A program made the position numbers and the translations under genes. From Nissolia schottii (Eukaryota; Streptophyta; Magnoliopsida; Fabales; Fabaceae): a stretch of 64,000 bases of DNA. Positions 1 to 11,316 of this stretch are shown piece by piece (the stretch's first letter is position 1; each line of letters starts with the position of its first letter). The stretch spans positions 1 through 64,000 of the forward strand of contig QANU01046775.1 in assembly GCA_003254905.1 (NCBI GenBank), in the 5' to 3' direction. A model generated the notes under the pieces. It was not told the origin of the DNA. It worked only from the letters and a program-made list of their open reading frames with translations, and made no database searches.

Positions 1-1386
1 ATTTGATGAGAAATAGTTTCTCATCTGGAAATTCTTCCGCGACTTCATCCTCTTTGATAGTTACCTCTGGATTATTTAACATGGATAAATGATCTGCAAT
101 CAAATTTTCTCTTCCGCTCTTGTCTTTGATCTCTAGATTGAATTCCTGCAAAAGAAGTATCCATCGAATTAGTCGAGGTTTACTATCAGGTTTTGTTAGT
201 ATATCACTACTTTAGAGCCTATCAAGTAGCTTCTAAATTTTTCCAGAGCATACACTATAGCTACTAATTCTTTCTCTGTTATGGCATAATTAATTTGTGC
301 CTCGTTTAGAACTTTACTAGCATAGTGTATAGCATGGAATATTTTGTCTATCCGTTGACCTAGAACTACTCCCACAGCATAATCACTAGCATCACACATT
401 AGTTCAAAATCAAGATTCCAATCAGGTGCTATGATTATGGGAGCAGAGGTCAAACTAGATTTTAATTTTTCAAAAGCAGCCAAACAGTTATTATCAAAAT
501 TGAAAGGAGTGTCCTTATTCAAGAGGTTGGTGAGTGGCTTGCCAATTTTGGAGAAGTCCTTGATGAACCTCCTGTAAAATCCTGCATGTCCAAGGAAACT
601 TCTAATTCCCTTTACATTGGTTGGAGGTGGTAGTTTTTCAATGACCTCGAGCTTTGCCTTGTCCACTTCGATCCCTTTCTTTGAAATTTTGTGGCCCAAT
701 ACAATACCTTCTGTTACCATGAAATGACATTTTTCCCAGTTTAGGACCAAATTGGTTTCAACACACCGTTTTAGTACGGTGTTGAGATTTGTCAAAGAAT
801 CATCGAATGAGGTCCCAAACACGAAAAAGTCATCCATGAAAACTTCCATAATTTTTTCCACCATATCCGCAAATATTGCGAACATGCATCTTTGGAATGT
901 GGCAGGAGCATTACATAACCCAAAAGGCATTTTTCTATAGGCAAAAATACCGAATGGGCATGTGAAAGCTGTCTTTTCTTGATCTTTTGGGTCCACCGTT
1001 ATCTGATTATAGCCAGAATATCCATCTAAAAAGCAATAATATGCTTGGCCTGATAATCTCTCCAGCATTTGATCCATGAACGGCAGTGGAAAATGGTCCT
1101 TCCTGGTAGCTTTGTTAAGTTTCCTATAATCTATGCACATTCTCCAACTAGTAACAGTCCTAGTTGGGATTAGTTCATCATTATCATTTTTAATTACAGT
1201 TATACCTCCTTTTTTTGGAACTACCTGGGCGAGGCTAACCCATTCACTGTCGGAGAGAGGATAAATGATCCTAGCATCCAACAGCTTGACTATTTCTTTT
1301 TTGACCACTTCCTTCATGGCTGGATTTAGTCTTCTTTGAGGTTGCGCTACCAGTTTGAAGTCTTTCTCCATCAATATTTTGTGCAT
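1..1386 (-). pseudogene. Athila-type Ty3/gypsy pol: reverse transcriptase and start of RNase H
   Basis: Minus-strand pol of an Athila-lineage LTR retrotransposon, which copies element RNA into DNA. From residue 1 of the 396-aa open frame, RT motifs appear in order: MCIDYRKLNKAT, LDGYSGYNQI, the catalytic FMDDFFVFG (an xMDD box) and SFLGHAGFYRRFI. The RNase H start CDASDYAVGVVLGQR and TEKELVAIVYALEKFRSYL follow. The frame stops at 196 just after SKVVIY; another frame resumes below it with [13 protein letters not shown] and [14 protein letters not shown], so about ten codons appear deleted with a frameshift. The rest of pol lies beyond the window start. Neighbours are the protease and gag of the same element. 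Family assignment is confident; non-functionality follows from the break. Confidence 0.9.
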
Positions 1387-1440
1387 ACAATATAATGGAC
1401 TAATTCCTTTAAGATCTGCTATTGTCCAACCGATAGCATC

Positions 1441-2490
1441 CTAGTTCTCTTCTAAAATTTTGATGAAGTTTTCTTCCTCCTTTGGTAACAGAGAATTGCT
1501 GATAATAATTGGTTTGTTCCTGTCTTCCTGCAAAAACACATATTTCAGGTTAGGAGGTAAAGCTTTGAGTTCAGGATTCATACCTTCTTCCTTTGATTCG
1601 GCTTTTCTAAGGATCTCGTCTCGTGCTTCCTGTGCCTGAGGTACAGTGGGTGTTGCTTCCAAACTCATCAGGAATGCTTCAATTTCTGCCTCTTCGTCCT
1701 CAATGAACTGGGCTGAGCTGTCTATTAGTGCCATTTCCAGTGGATCTATTTCTTGAGGTTTTTCTTCGACGTTTGCTATAGCTTCTTCAAGCAAATCTAT
1801 CTGGAAGCACTGTCCTTTGTCCTTCGGATGTTGTAGGGCCTCGAAGATGTCAAATTGCACTTCGTCATCATGGACCTTGATCTTGAGCTTCCCTTCATCC
1901 ATATCAATGCCCATATTTGCCGTTCTCATGAATGGCCTTCCCAGAATAAGCGGAACTTCCGTGTCTTCAGAAATGTCTATCACTACAAAGTCAGCAGGGA
2001 TTAGAAATTTATCCACTTTGACTAGAACATCTTCAGCTACTCCCAGTGGATACTTGATTGATCTGTATGCTAACTGGAGTGACATTCTAGTAGGCTTCAG
2101 CTCCATGCCACCTACTCTTTTCATCATGGAGAGTGGCATTAAGTTGACACTGGCTCCTAGATCAATTAGAGCCTTTCCTACTGACACATTTCCAATAACA
2201 ACAGGAATTGTAACGCTCCCGGGATCTGTTAATTTATGTGGGATGAAGTTTTGGATAATTGCACTACAATTCTCTCCCAACTGTACAACCTCCTCTTCTT
2301 GATACTTCCTTTTTTTAGTTAACAACTCCTTCATAAACTTGGCATAGGTAGGCATTTGCTCTAATGCTTCGGCAAATGGAATGTTAATTTGCAATCTTTT
2401 GAAAATATCCATAAACCTAGCAAATTGCCTTTCCTTGTCAAGTTTAGATGGAGTCTTTGGATAAGGAAGTGGCTTTTCTTTGATCAACAT
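1441..2490 (-). pseudogene. Athila-type aspartic protease region
   Basis: A 349-aa minus-strand frame between gag and RT of the same Athila-type element. The retroviral-type aspartic protease active site reads ALIDLGASVNLMP (D-L-G instead of the usual D-T/S-G, which is common in this lineage), followed by the flap-like stretch VPLILGRPFMRTA. The protease would cut the Gag-Pol precursor. A stop separates it from gag (2496) and another from RT (1441 to 1386), where an intact relative would have one long frame. About the last 100 residues, after the GRPF motif, form an acidic linker. Confidence 0.85.
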
Positions 2491-2495
2491 TTTTT

Positions 2496-4066
2496 CTACT
2501 TCCTTTTTCTTTTCATCTTTCTTTTCATCTTTCTTTTTTTCTTTTTCATTTTTTTCTTCTTTATCTTCTTTTTTATTTTTCTACTCCTCCATTTTATTTT
2601 CTTTCTTTTCTTCTTCTTCTTCCATATCTTCTCCTTCTCAACAACACTCGGTTTCAGAGTTTTCCCACTCCGAGTAGTTATTGTCTTACAGGATTCTTTT
2701 GGATTCGATTCAGTATTGGCAGAGAACCGTTCCTTCTTGAGTTCTGCAACATCCTTGGCAAGTTGTCCCATCTGGATTTCCAAGTTTCTGAACGAGGCAT
2801 CAGTATTTTTCTGGTTTGCCATGGTCAATTGCATGAATTGATTTAGCATCTCCTCCAGCTTGGAACTTTGCGTTGGTGGTGGTGCTATATGTTGAGAATT
2901 TTGGAATTGATGAGGCTGCTGGTATAGTGGAGCTCTATTATTAGAGGGTCCCACATCTGGCCTCCAAGGTTGATAATTCTGTTGGTTCGGACCCCTTTGA
3001 TAGTTGCCTTGGTATGGTCTTGGTTGGTTGTTCAGGTACTGCAACTCTTCCTGCCTGCATTCACAAAAGCTTGTTTGATGGTCACCAGAACAAATTTCAC
3101 AGATAAATACCTGATGTTTCTTTGATTCTTGGTTACTCCTGAGTTGCTTTGGCAGCTCCATCAGTTGTTTCTTCACTTCATCGAGCTGTTGTTGCAGTTG
3201 TTTGTTTTGGGCCAATGTAGCGTCATTCGTTCCTAACTCCAACATTCCTCCTTTCCTTGTTGGTCCTCTGTTATATTGCCCTTGCTGGTCTGTTAACGCC
3301 ATGGATTCGATGATAGTTATGGCCTCGTCTGGTGTTTTGGACATTATTTGTCCACCAGCAGTTGCATCCAGCATAAGTTTATGCTGCTGTTGTAAGCCAT
3401 TTCTAAAAATATGGATTTGAGTTCTTGCATCGAACCCATGGTTTGGGCATCTTCTCAGCATTGATTTATACCGCTCCCAGGCTTCGCACAGGCTCTCGTT
3501 CGGTGCCTGCACAAAGGTAGAGATAGCAGTTTTTAAGTCCATGAATTTTGACTGAGAAAAATACCTGGAACAGAATCTTTCTTCCAACTGGTCCCAATTG
3601 GAAAGAACGCCTTTCCTATCAAAGTTAGCGGAAATAGTCTAAGGAAGATTGCTTCTTCATCGGCTTCCGACATAGCAGCAGTTCCACATAGCTCATAGAA
3701 TTTTGTTAGATGAGCGTAAGGGTCTTCGTGGTCTAATCCTGCAAAAGGGTTAGCGTGCATTAATTGGACCAAACCTGGTTGCAGTTGTGGCATTCGTTGT
3801 GTGCCTGTGGTTCGCCCCATGCGGATTATGTTCCGTGGAATGAAGTTGAAAAAGCCTTGGCTTTGTCCAGTCCCAGCAGTTCCGCCTCCAGTTTCTGACA
3901 TCGTGTCTTGTTCTGAAGAAAAAGAAGAAGTTGAAGATGAGGAGGGTTCTTGTTCCTCAACTGTTTTGGCTAAGGCTTGAGCTCTCCTCAACCTGCCATT
4001 CTTGCAGATTGAGTGCTTGATTGATAATGTCGTTGGTCGAACAATAGAAGATTGTGCTAGTTGCAT
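2496..4066 (-). pseudogene. Athila-type gag, frameshifted
   Basis: Two overlapping minus-strand frames (4066-3533 and 3587-2496) together form a retrotransposon Gag. The N-terminal part has HANPFAGLDHEDPYAHL and FLRLFPLTLIGKA. The second frame continues with SRYFSQSKFMDLK, NESLCEAWERYKSMLRRCP and FRNGLQQQHKLMLDATAGG, the hallmark Gag core. One indel near 3590 breaks the join. A degenerate CxxC-type knuckle (CEICSGDHQTSFCEC) follows. The C-terminus is an anomalous Lys/Arg run made by an A/G-rich simple sequence at about 2500-2640. No primer-binding site or LTR of this orientation is found upstream, where a plus-oriented LTR sits instead. Confidence 0.88.
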
Positions 4067-4258
4067 TCTTAAACAAAGTTACATCTTGTCTGTTATACTT
4101 ATTCTTTTGTGAACATCATCTATCTTGCTTGGTGAAATATTTTTGAACCAGAACTTCGTTTACCAAAGGAAAAATTGTTCACGTGTTATCCTGTATCTGT
4201 TGGAAAAATTCCTTATGGAACCATTACCATTTGTTTGAGGGCAAACAAAAGTCCTAAG
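4067..4258. other. Junction between minus-strand gag leader and plus-strand element 3' end
   Basis: About 190 bp linking the Athila gag start (minus strand) to a plus-oriented polypurine tract. No coding potential. The right part, with GTTTGAGGGCAAACAAAAG just before the purine tract, looks like the usual 3' untranslated end of a plus-strand element. The orientation switch must therefore lie inside this interval. Confidence 0.5.
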
Positions 4259-4269
4259 TTGGGGGGGAG
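4259..4269 (+). other. Polypurine tract
   Basis: TTGGGGGGGAG immediately before the TGATAAGTG LTR start. This is the plus-strand priming site expected just inside a 3' LTR. It fixes the LTR start and shows that this LTR is plus-oriented. Confidence 0.8.
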
Positions 4270-4510
4270 TTGATAAGTGCCAAATTATAGTGAAAAGCTA
4301 GAGGAAGAAATGGCACTTATCTATTCTAAATCAATATGAAACAGTTAAAATAACTCCAAATCAGCACAAGTTTTTATAATGAAACCAAGGAGAATTAAAG
4401 GTTTAAATTGTTGTAATTACTGTAGGAAAACGATAGGAAATGGAAGGGGAGAATGCCATGCAATTGTTATAATGAACAATGGAAGAAAAACAAGTGCAGA
4501 AAGTGGGAAC

Positions 4511-4784
4511 CGCTCAGCGACATAACCTTATCGCCCAGCGATTTGCACGGTATCGCTCAGCGGGTAATCATTACTCGCTGGGCGATTGTACTTGCCCAAG
4601 CCACTTGCAGGAGGTGCATTTATGGCGCCAGCTAAGAGCCAGTCGTCACTGTTGACAAGCCGCCGCGAATCTGTTAGAAGATAAGCCACTTGCAAGCCAT
4701 CCAGAGAGAGCGCTCAGGGATATAGTACCGTTCGCTCAGCGTGTAATCATTACTCGCTGAGCGGTTGTAACCTTGCGCTGAGCA
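4511..4784 (+). repeat. Phased CGCTSAGCG array in Athila-type U3 (two blocks of four)
   Basis: Eight copies or near-copies of the 9-bp pseudo-palindrome CGCT(G/C)AGCG start at 4511, 4532, 4554, 4576 and 4711, 4733, 4755, 4776. Steps within blocks are 21-22 bp. Spacers of 12-13 bp are unrelated to one another, so this is not a simple tandem repeat. The last copy ends 19 bp before the TATA box. It is probably a cis-regulatory array; the binding factor is unknown. Confidence 0.85.
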
Positions 4785-4803
4785 AAAGTGCCAGTCCGGG
4801 GCC

Positions 4804-4811
4804 TATAAATA
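4804..4811 (+). promoter_or_regulatory. LTR TATA box
   Basis: TATAAATA in the context GGCCTATAAATAGAGGG, just downstream of the phased array. The same context occurs on the minus strand in the related LTR at 16655-16662. This is the likely core promoter of the Athila-type element. Confidence 0.75.
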
Positions 4812-5874
4812 GAGGGCTCTCCTGCAGCTTGGAGGACATCCCTTGGCATCCATTTTCACTTCCTCCATTCCACTACATTCACTCCATATTTTAGTTAAGT
4901 TAGGTTTAGAGAGGTAGCTAGGGTTTAGAAGAATTCCTATAAGGAATTGCTGTCGAAATTGCTACGATTAGAGTCGTGGTGGACGTGTGGAGACAATTCA
5001 CCATTCCTCTTCAATCCACAATTGTTCTAAATCCTAGTAAGCTTGTTTTCTATCTATGACTATGGGTAACTAAACTTTTGTTGTTGGGATTTGATGTGCA
5101 TTGTTTCTTATATGTATCCATTTTAACTTATGTTTATGATTCTATGAATGTCTTATGATTTTAATGATTGATCTCGTGCTTAATGCTAGCTTTTGTTAGT
5201 ACTTTGATTCTTAACTTGAGACTTGCTTGTATGGAAGGAAGTTATACTTGTTAAGTTATAACCAAGCTAAGAACAATAGTGCTATGCTAAGTTTGATTCT
5301 ATGCTTAAGGATTGCGAGCGGAAGTTACAATTGCTTGAGCTTGACCTAGATCAATTCATTTAGTTCTTAATTGCCATAACTGGAAACCAAGAACTAATCG
5401 CTTTAACACCCGCATTAACGTCAAGATACTTGTTAAGTTTGTGCAAGACATTTGACAACTTAATAGAGGAACTTGTGATCTTAACATGCTTGAGAAAAGA
5501 TGATTAAGTTAAGAACTGGTGGCGATAAAATCAAAAGACTCATAGATCATATTCATGAGGTTAATGGTTGCATTTAGAAACATTGTCACTAAAAATCCCA
5601 ACACCTTTCTTGCCTTGCTTAAACCTAATACCACTATTGCGTTCTATTTTACTCTGTTTACAATTTGTTCGTCCTTAATTTAACAACAAAAACAAATCAT
5701 TTCCTATAAGCTTAAAATAAATTCATACAAGATGGTCGTTTTATAAACCACAATCCCTGAGGAGACGATTATACCCGACTATACTGCGATTGGATCCCTT
5801 GAGGATTTGAAAGCTGTAGAAAGGATATATTAAATAAACACGAGAGCAAACCCATTGCAAAAAAGTTTTCAACA

Positions 5875-6635
5875 TAGTACCGTCAAGAGCCCGCTCGAGA
5901 CGGTTATGTATACTCACGGAATGTTAATCAGCACGAGAACGTAGTAAGCAAGAATAGTTCCCTATCACATAGTAATGTAGATAAAGCCATTCAGAACTTA
6001 GGCTAGAAAATAAATAGTAGGATATTTAGTAATGCATGTTCACTTAGAGATCTCTGAGCGGCCTGAAGTTCGACCTAATCTGATACGAGACTCAGGAACT
6101 AAAGTTATTTCCACTGAGAACCTACCATTCTTATTCCCACTGCTTTATGACTTCAGGTACTGATGATGAGTCCTACTTTGAGGACGCTGACGAGCCGCCA
6201 GCAGAGCTTTGAGCGGCGATGACAGGATATGAGCTTACGGATGGATCGATGTTTAGATTTTTGCCAAGGGCATGGCCCTTGTATTTTGATGTTATGTACT
6301 CTGAGTTATATATTCAGTATTTTAGTTTATGTACATGTGATGTATTTCTTACCTATTGTACATATAACTATGTGACTTTGTCTGATGGACCACCTGGATA
6401 TGTATTGGATGCCTTATTATCTTACGGTTATACGCTTTGTTATATGGTTCTTTCTGACGCATGGCTCTATTTTAGTAATTATGCAATGTAAATGAAAAGT
6501 TTAAAATCGGTCTTTATTTTCTTAAACAACTATTTTCGAAAGATAACAATGGACTAAGGTATTCCGATCAGATAAAAAACAACCTAGTGAGCTTTGTTTA
6601 CTGCATACGGGTAAACAGTTAGCTAGGATGTTTCA
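5875..6635 (+). repeat. Chromovirus 5' LTR remnant (3' half)
   Basis: Nearly identical to 17855-18615, the end of the same element's 3' LTR. It ends in GATGTTTCA directly before the primer-binding site. It holds a 90-codon open frame (6219-6491) that is also open at 18199-18471. Because the two LTRs are recent copies, this shared openness is not evidence for a gene. Confidence 0.88.
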
Positions 6636-6637
6636 TT

Positions 6638-6649
6638 TGGTATCAGAGC
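6638..6649 (+). other. Primer-binding site (initiator tRNA-Met type)
   Basis: TGGTATCAGAGC lies two bases after the LTR end. It is complementary to the 3' end of plant initiator tRNA-Met, the usual primer for Ty3/gypsy chromoviruses and many copia elements. Confidence 0.85.
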
Positions 6650-6804
6650 AGTTTGGTCCAAAAGAGCCTGAGGACTGAGCTGCACTATGCTTTCGAGCAT
6701 GATTACGGTGTATGTTCCAGCTAAGTGGTATGTGACAAGTTCTTGTGTACTTGCCTCTCTTGAGACTGATCACCTCGAAACTGTGCAGGTACTACATATT
6801 AGAT

Positions 6805-9800
6805 ATGCCACCCCGCAGGGATACTACACAGCGCACCCCGGAGTCTGCAGAGCTTGCAGATGTTCTGCGAGAGATAGCCTAGGCTACTGCGTTGATGGCC
6901 GCCTCCAATGCTCAACGCAATACTCCTCAGACAGCTCAGGAGATTGAGGCCACAAAGTTTCGGGATTTCTCACGCGCCAATCCACTAGTATTTGAAGGCG
7001 TGATGGATCCTGAATTGGTCCATGGCTGGATTAGGAAGCTAGAACAGATCTTTGAAGATATTGCATGTACCGAGCAGCAGAAGGTTAAGTTTGCTACCAG
7101 GAAGCTAGAGGGCGCCGCAGGGGAATGGTGGGACACAACCAAGCCCCAATTTGAATAAGATGAGGTGACGTGGAACAGGTTCAAGGAGGTGTTCTTGGAC
7201 AAGTACTTCCCACAGGAGCTGCAAGATCGAAAGGAGGCAGAGTTCTTGGAGCTCAAACAGGGAGCTATGACGGTGACTGAGTATACAGCAAAGATTGAGA
7301 AGCTTTGTAGATATTCACCGACGTACAGGTTGCATCCAAGTGAAGGCTGGAAATGTGCAAAGTATCAGCGAGGGCTGAAGCCAGAATTGAAGGTATTTCT
7401 AAATGTGGCTGGTGTCCGAGATTATGCCACTTTGGTTAACACTTGCTTGGCTCAGGAGGAAGCCAATCGAGATTTAGCTCAGGTGCGTAGTGAAAGGTTC
7501 AAGAGGAGGTTTGATGAGGCCGGCAGTTCCCAGACAGAGCAGAGGAAGAGAGGACCGTTTCAGGCATCAGGTGCAGGAAGAGGTAGAGGTCAATACCCGC
7601 CAAGGCCACAGCAAGGATCAGGGAGAGCTCAGAGTCAGCCTAGAGCAGGACTATCAGGAGCAGGATCTCCAGCAGTGAGATCTCCATTATCAGGTACTCC
7701 GAGTCAGAGCACACCGGAGGCCCAGCAGCGAGCAGACCCTCGTACACCTTGCCCAAAATGCGGCAGGGGACATTCTGGAGAATGTTTAGCAAGTCAAGGG
7801 GTTTGTTTCAGATGTGGCAAGACAGGCCATTTTGTCAGGGATTGTCCAGTAGCGCCGTCGTCCACCCTGCGTCAGGGCAGAGTATTTACCATGGCAGCTG
7901 AGGAAGCTAAGGAGAAAGAAGGTTTGATTTTGGGTAAGTTTACTCTTTATGGGAGGACTTTGATTGTATTGTATGATTCTGGAGCGTCACACTCCTTTAT
8001 ATCCTATGATAGTGTGAAGGAGTTGCAGTTATCTCCTACGACACTGCCGTATACGCTTGCTGTATCCACACCCACTGCACTGCCGGTTAAGACTTGTCAA
8101 GTATGTCTGCGATGTCCTTTTCAGCTGCAGGAAAGAGAGTTTGTAGCTGATTTAATCTGTCTTCCTCTAGTAGGATTGGATGTGATACTAGGGATGGATT
8201 GGTTGAATGCCAATCGGGCTGTTCTCGACTGTGCCAGGAAGTTGGTTACTTTTCCCTCTACAGCTACCGCCAGTTCAGTAGCTTCAGCGGAGGAGTTGCC
8301 AATTCTCTATTTCTATCAGTTAAGAGATCAAGGCTGTGTTTTCTTTGCATCGTCGGAAGTGGTAGTTACAAAGCAGGAAGTCAAGGATATTCCTGTAGTC
8401 TGGGATTACCCAGATGTTTTTCCTGATGATATTCCGGCGTTTCCACCAAAGCGGGAGGTAGAGTTTTCCATTGACTTGGTGCCAGGCGCTGGACCTATTT
8501 CCATTGCACCATATCGTATGTCTCCGTTGGAACTGCAGGAGTTGAAAAGGCAGTTAGAGGAATTACTGGGGAAGCAGTTCATTCGGCCAAGTGCATCACC
8601 GTGGGGAGCACCGGTGTTATTTGTGAAGAAAAAGGATGGTACTATGAGAATGTGTGTCGATTATAGGCAGTTGAATAAGGTGACAATTAAGAACAAGTAT
8701 CCATTGCCTAGGGTCGATGATCTTCTAGACCAGCTGAAGGATGCCAAGATCTTTTCAAGGATTGATTTGCGGTCTGGCTATCACCAGATTAGAGTACGGG
8801 AGGAGGATATAGCTAAGACGGCGTTCCGATCCCGTTATGGACATTACGAGTTCATCGTAATGTCTTTTGGAATAACGAATGCTCCCGCGATCTTTATGGA
8901 TTATATGCATAGGATCTTCCGTGAGTATCTGGATGAATGTGTCATTGTCTTTATCGATGACATTCTAGTGTACTCGAAGAGCGAAGAGGAGTACACTAGA
9001 CATCTGCAGATAGTGCTGGAGATTCTAAGAGCTAAGAAGCTGTATGCCAAGCTTTCTAAGTGTGAGTTTTGGGCCAGAAAAGTGCAGTTTCTAGGCCATG
9101 TGATCTCAGACCAGGGAGTATCAGTGGATCCTAGTAAGGTTGAAGCAGTCAGGACATGGGTGACAGAATTACGGAGTTTCTTGGGATTTGCTGGGTATTA
9201 TCGGAGATTTATCCAGGGATTTTCCCAAATTGCTTTGCCGTTGACGAAGCTGACCAGAAAGGAAGCAAAGATGGATTGGTCCGCAGAGTGTGAAAGAAGT
9301 TTCTGCGAGCTGAAGGAGAGGTTGACCACCGCTCCAGTGCTAGTATTGCCTGATCCCTAGGAACCTTTCGAGGTATACTGTGATGCGTTAGGTGCTGGAC
9401 TGGGATGTGTGTTGATGCAACGACGCCAAGTGATAGCCTATGCCTCTAGACAGCTGAAGCAGCATGAGGTAAACTATCCTACACATGATCTAGAATTGGC
9501 TGCGGTAGTTTTTGCATTGAAGATCTGGAGATATTATCCATATGGAGTTCGGTTTGAGGTATATTCAGATCACAAAAGTCTGAAGTACCTATTTGATCAG
9601 AAGGAATTGAATATGCGTCAGAGGAGGTGGATTGAATTTCTTAAGGACTATGACTTCAATCTTAATTATCACCCTGGGAAGGCTAATGTGGTGGCTGATG
9701 CTTTGAGCCGGAAGTCATTGCAGATGGCTCATATGATGATACAGGAAGCGAAGTTACTCGAGGAGTTTCGTGATCTCAACCTAACTATTGCACGCCAACA

Positions 9801-11254
9801 TAACCGGTTGACATTGTATCCTCTACAGGTCAGCTGTGACTTTAGGCACAGGATAATAGAGGCTCAGGAGAATTGTCAGGAGGATACTTGGCGTAAGTTC
9901 TGCAAGGCCATTGAAGAAGATAAGATCAAAGAAGCCAAGATAGACACTGATGGGATTCTAAGATTTGACGGGCGCATTTGTGTGCCTAAGGAAGGCAATT
10001 TAAGGGAGGATATTCTGAAGGAGGCTCACAAGAGTCAGTTCACGATGCACCCAGGTACCACCAAGATGTACCATGATCTTAACCAGATGTTTTGGTGGCC
10101 AGGATTGAAAAGAGATGTCGAGGACTGGGTACAGAAGTGCTTGGTTTGCCAGAAGGTGAAGATCGAGCACCAGAAACCACCAGGGTTGCTGAATCCTCCA
10201 GAGGTTCCAGAATGGAAGTGGGAAGCCATAACTATGGATTTCGTTTCAGGTTTACCACGTACTCGGACAGGAGTAGATGTCATTTGGGTAATTGTGGACA
10301 GATTGACTAAGTCTGCTCACTTTATCCCGATCAAGATGACTTACTCACTGGAGAAGCTTGTACAGCTGTATGTTAAGGAGGTGGTAAGGTTGCATGGAGT
10401 ACCATCTTCTATTATTTCAGACAAGGATCCCAGGTTTACTTCCAGATTTTGGACTGCTTTTCAAAAGGCATATGGGTCGCAGTTGCACTTGAGTTCAGCA
10501 TATCACCCTCAGTCTGACGGCCAATCTGAGCGTACTATTCAGACCTTGGAAGATATGCTACGAGCTTGTGCGCTAGACACACCAGGAAACTAGGAGGAAA
10601 TATTGTCGTTCGTGGAGTTTGTCTACAATAACAGCTATCAAGCTAGCATTGGTATGGATCCGTTCGAGGCATTATATGGAAGGAAGTGCCAGTCGCTGTT
10701 GTGCTGGAATGACAGCCGGCAGTATCGCTGTCTAGGTCCTGAGGAGACCCGAGAGACAGAAGAATTAATCAAGCTGTTGCGCAAACGAGTGCTCACGGCG
10801 CAAAGGCGATAATCGGAGGAGACCGCTCGAGTTCCAAGAGGGAGATCATGTCTTCCTAAAGGTTACTCCAGCGACCGGTATTGGAAGGTATTTGAAGGTA
10901 AGAAAGCTGAACCCCCGATTCATTGGACCGTTCCAGATCCTAAAGCGCATTGGACCGGTAGCATACCGGATAGCTCTTCCACCAAACCTAGCCAACATCC
11001 ACAATGTCTTTCATGTCTCTCAGTTACGCAAGTACTATGCATCCCACGACCATGTGCTTCAACCAGAGCAGATACAGTTGAGGGAAGATTTATCTCTGCA
11101 ACTCACGCCGCAAAAGATCATTGATCATAAGATTCGCCAGACGCAGAACAAGGAGGTTCCTATGGTACGAGTGGTATGGGCGAACGGGGAACTAGAAGAG
11201 CAAACATGGGAGTTAGAAGCGGATATGAAGGGAGCTTATCCGGAATTATTCTGA
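6805..11254 (+). pseudogene. Chromovirus gag-pol polyprotein, inactivated
   Basis: Gag, protease, RT, RNase H, integrase and chromodomain in that order. The start is ATG at 6805 (MPPRRDTTQRTPES). Gag core: RANPLVFEGVMDPELVHGW. Zinc knuckle: [14 protein letters not shown]. Protease: [26 protein letters not shown] and FIDDILVYS. RNase [21 protein letters not shown]. Integrase zinc finger: [13 protein letters not shown] with CLVCQKVK. Integrase catalytic core: [15 protein letters not shown] and [14 protein letters not shown]. The C-terminal chromodomain ends in WANGELEEQTWELEADMKG and targets integration to marked chromatin in this group. In-frame stops occur at 6880, 7156, 9358 and 10591, and a deletion/frameshift near 10806. 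The stops are explainable as C-to-T or G-to-A changes of Gln or Trp codons. Confidence 0.93.
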
Positions 11255-11301
11255 GAGGTATGGATCTATCCTTATCTTTCAATTTCGAGGACGAAATGTT
11301 T

Positions 11302-11316
11302 CGAAGGGGGGTGGAA
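11302..11316 (+). other. Chromovirus polypurine tract
   Basis: A purine-rich stretch containing AAGGGGGGTGGAA, directly before TGTAACAACC. It marks the 5' boundary of the 3' LTR at 11317. Confidence 0.8.

Larger units (their letters stand above)
4271..5874 (+). mobile_element. Athila-type 3' LTR
   Basis: A 1604-bp LTR starting TGATAAGTGCC and ending TTTTCAACA. It follows a polypurine tract and is followed by chromovirus LTR sequence at 5875, so the element appears to have landed in that LTR; the candidate 5-bp target duplication is TAGTA (5875-5879), with its partner outside the window. U3 carries the CGCTSAGCG array (4511-4784) and a TATA box (4804). The U5-side motif CAATCCCTGAGGAGACG is typical of Athila LTRs. 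The first 50 bp contain a perfect 10-bp inverted repeat, GATAAGTGCC / GGCACTTATC (4272-4281, 4312-4321). A related LTR lies at 15770-17182 on the other strand. Confidence 0.8.

Noticed and set aside
6219..6491. A 90-codon frame conserved at 18199-18471
   Set aside because: Both copies are in LTRs of the same element that are only about 2% apart, so conservation is by descent. The equivalent frame is not retained in the older solo LTR.
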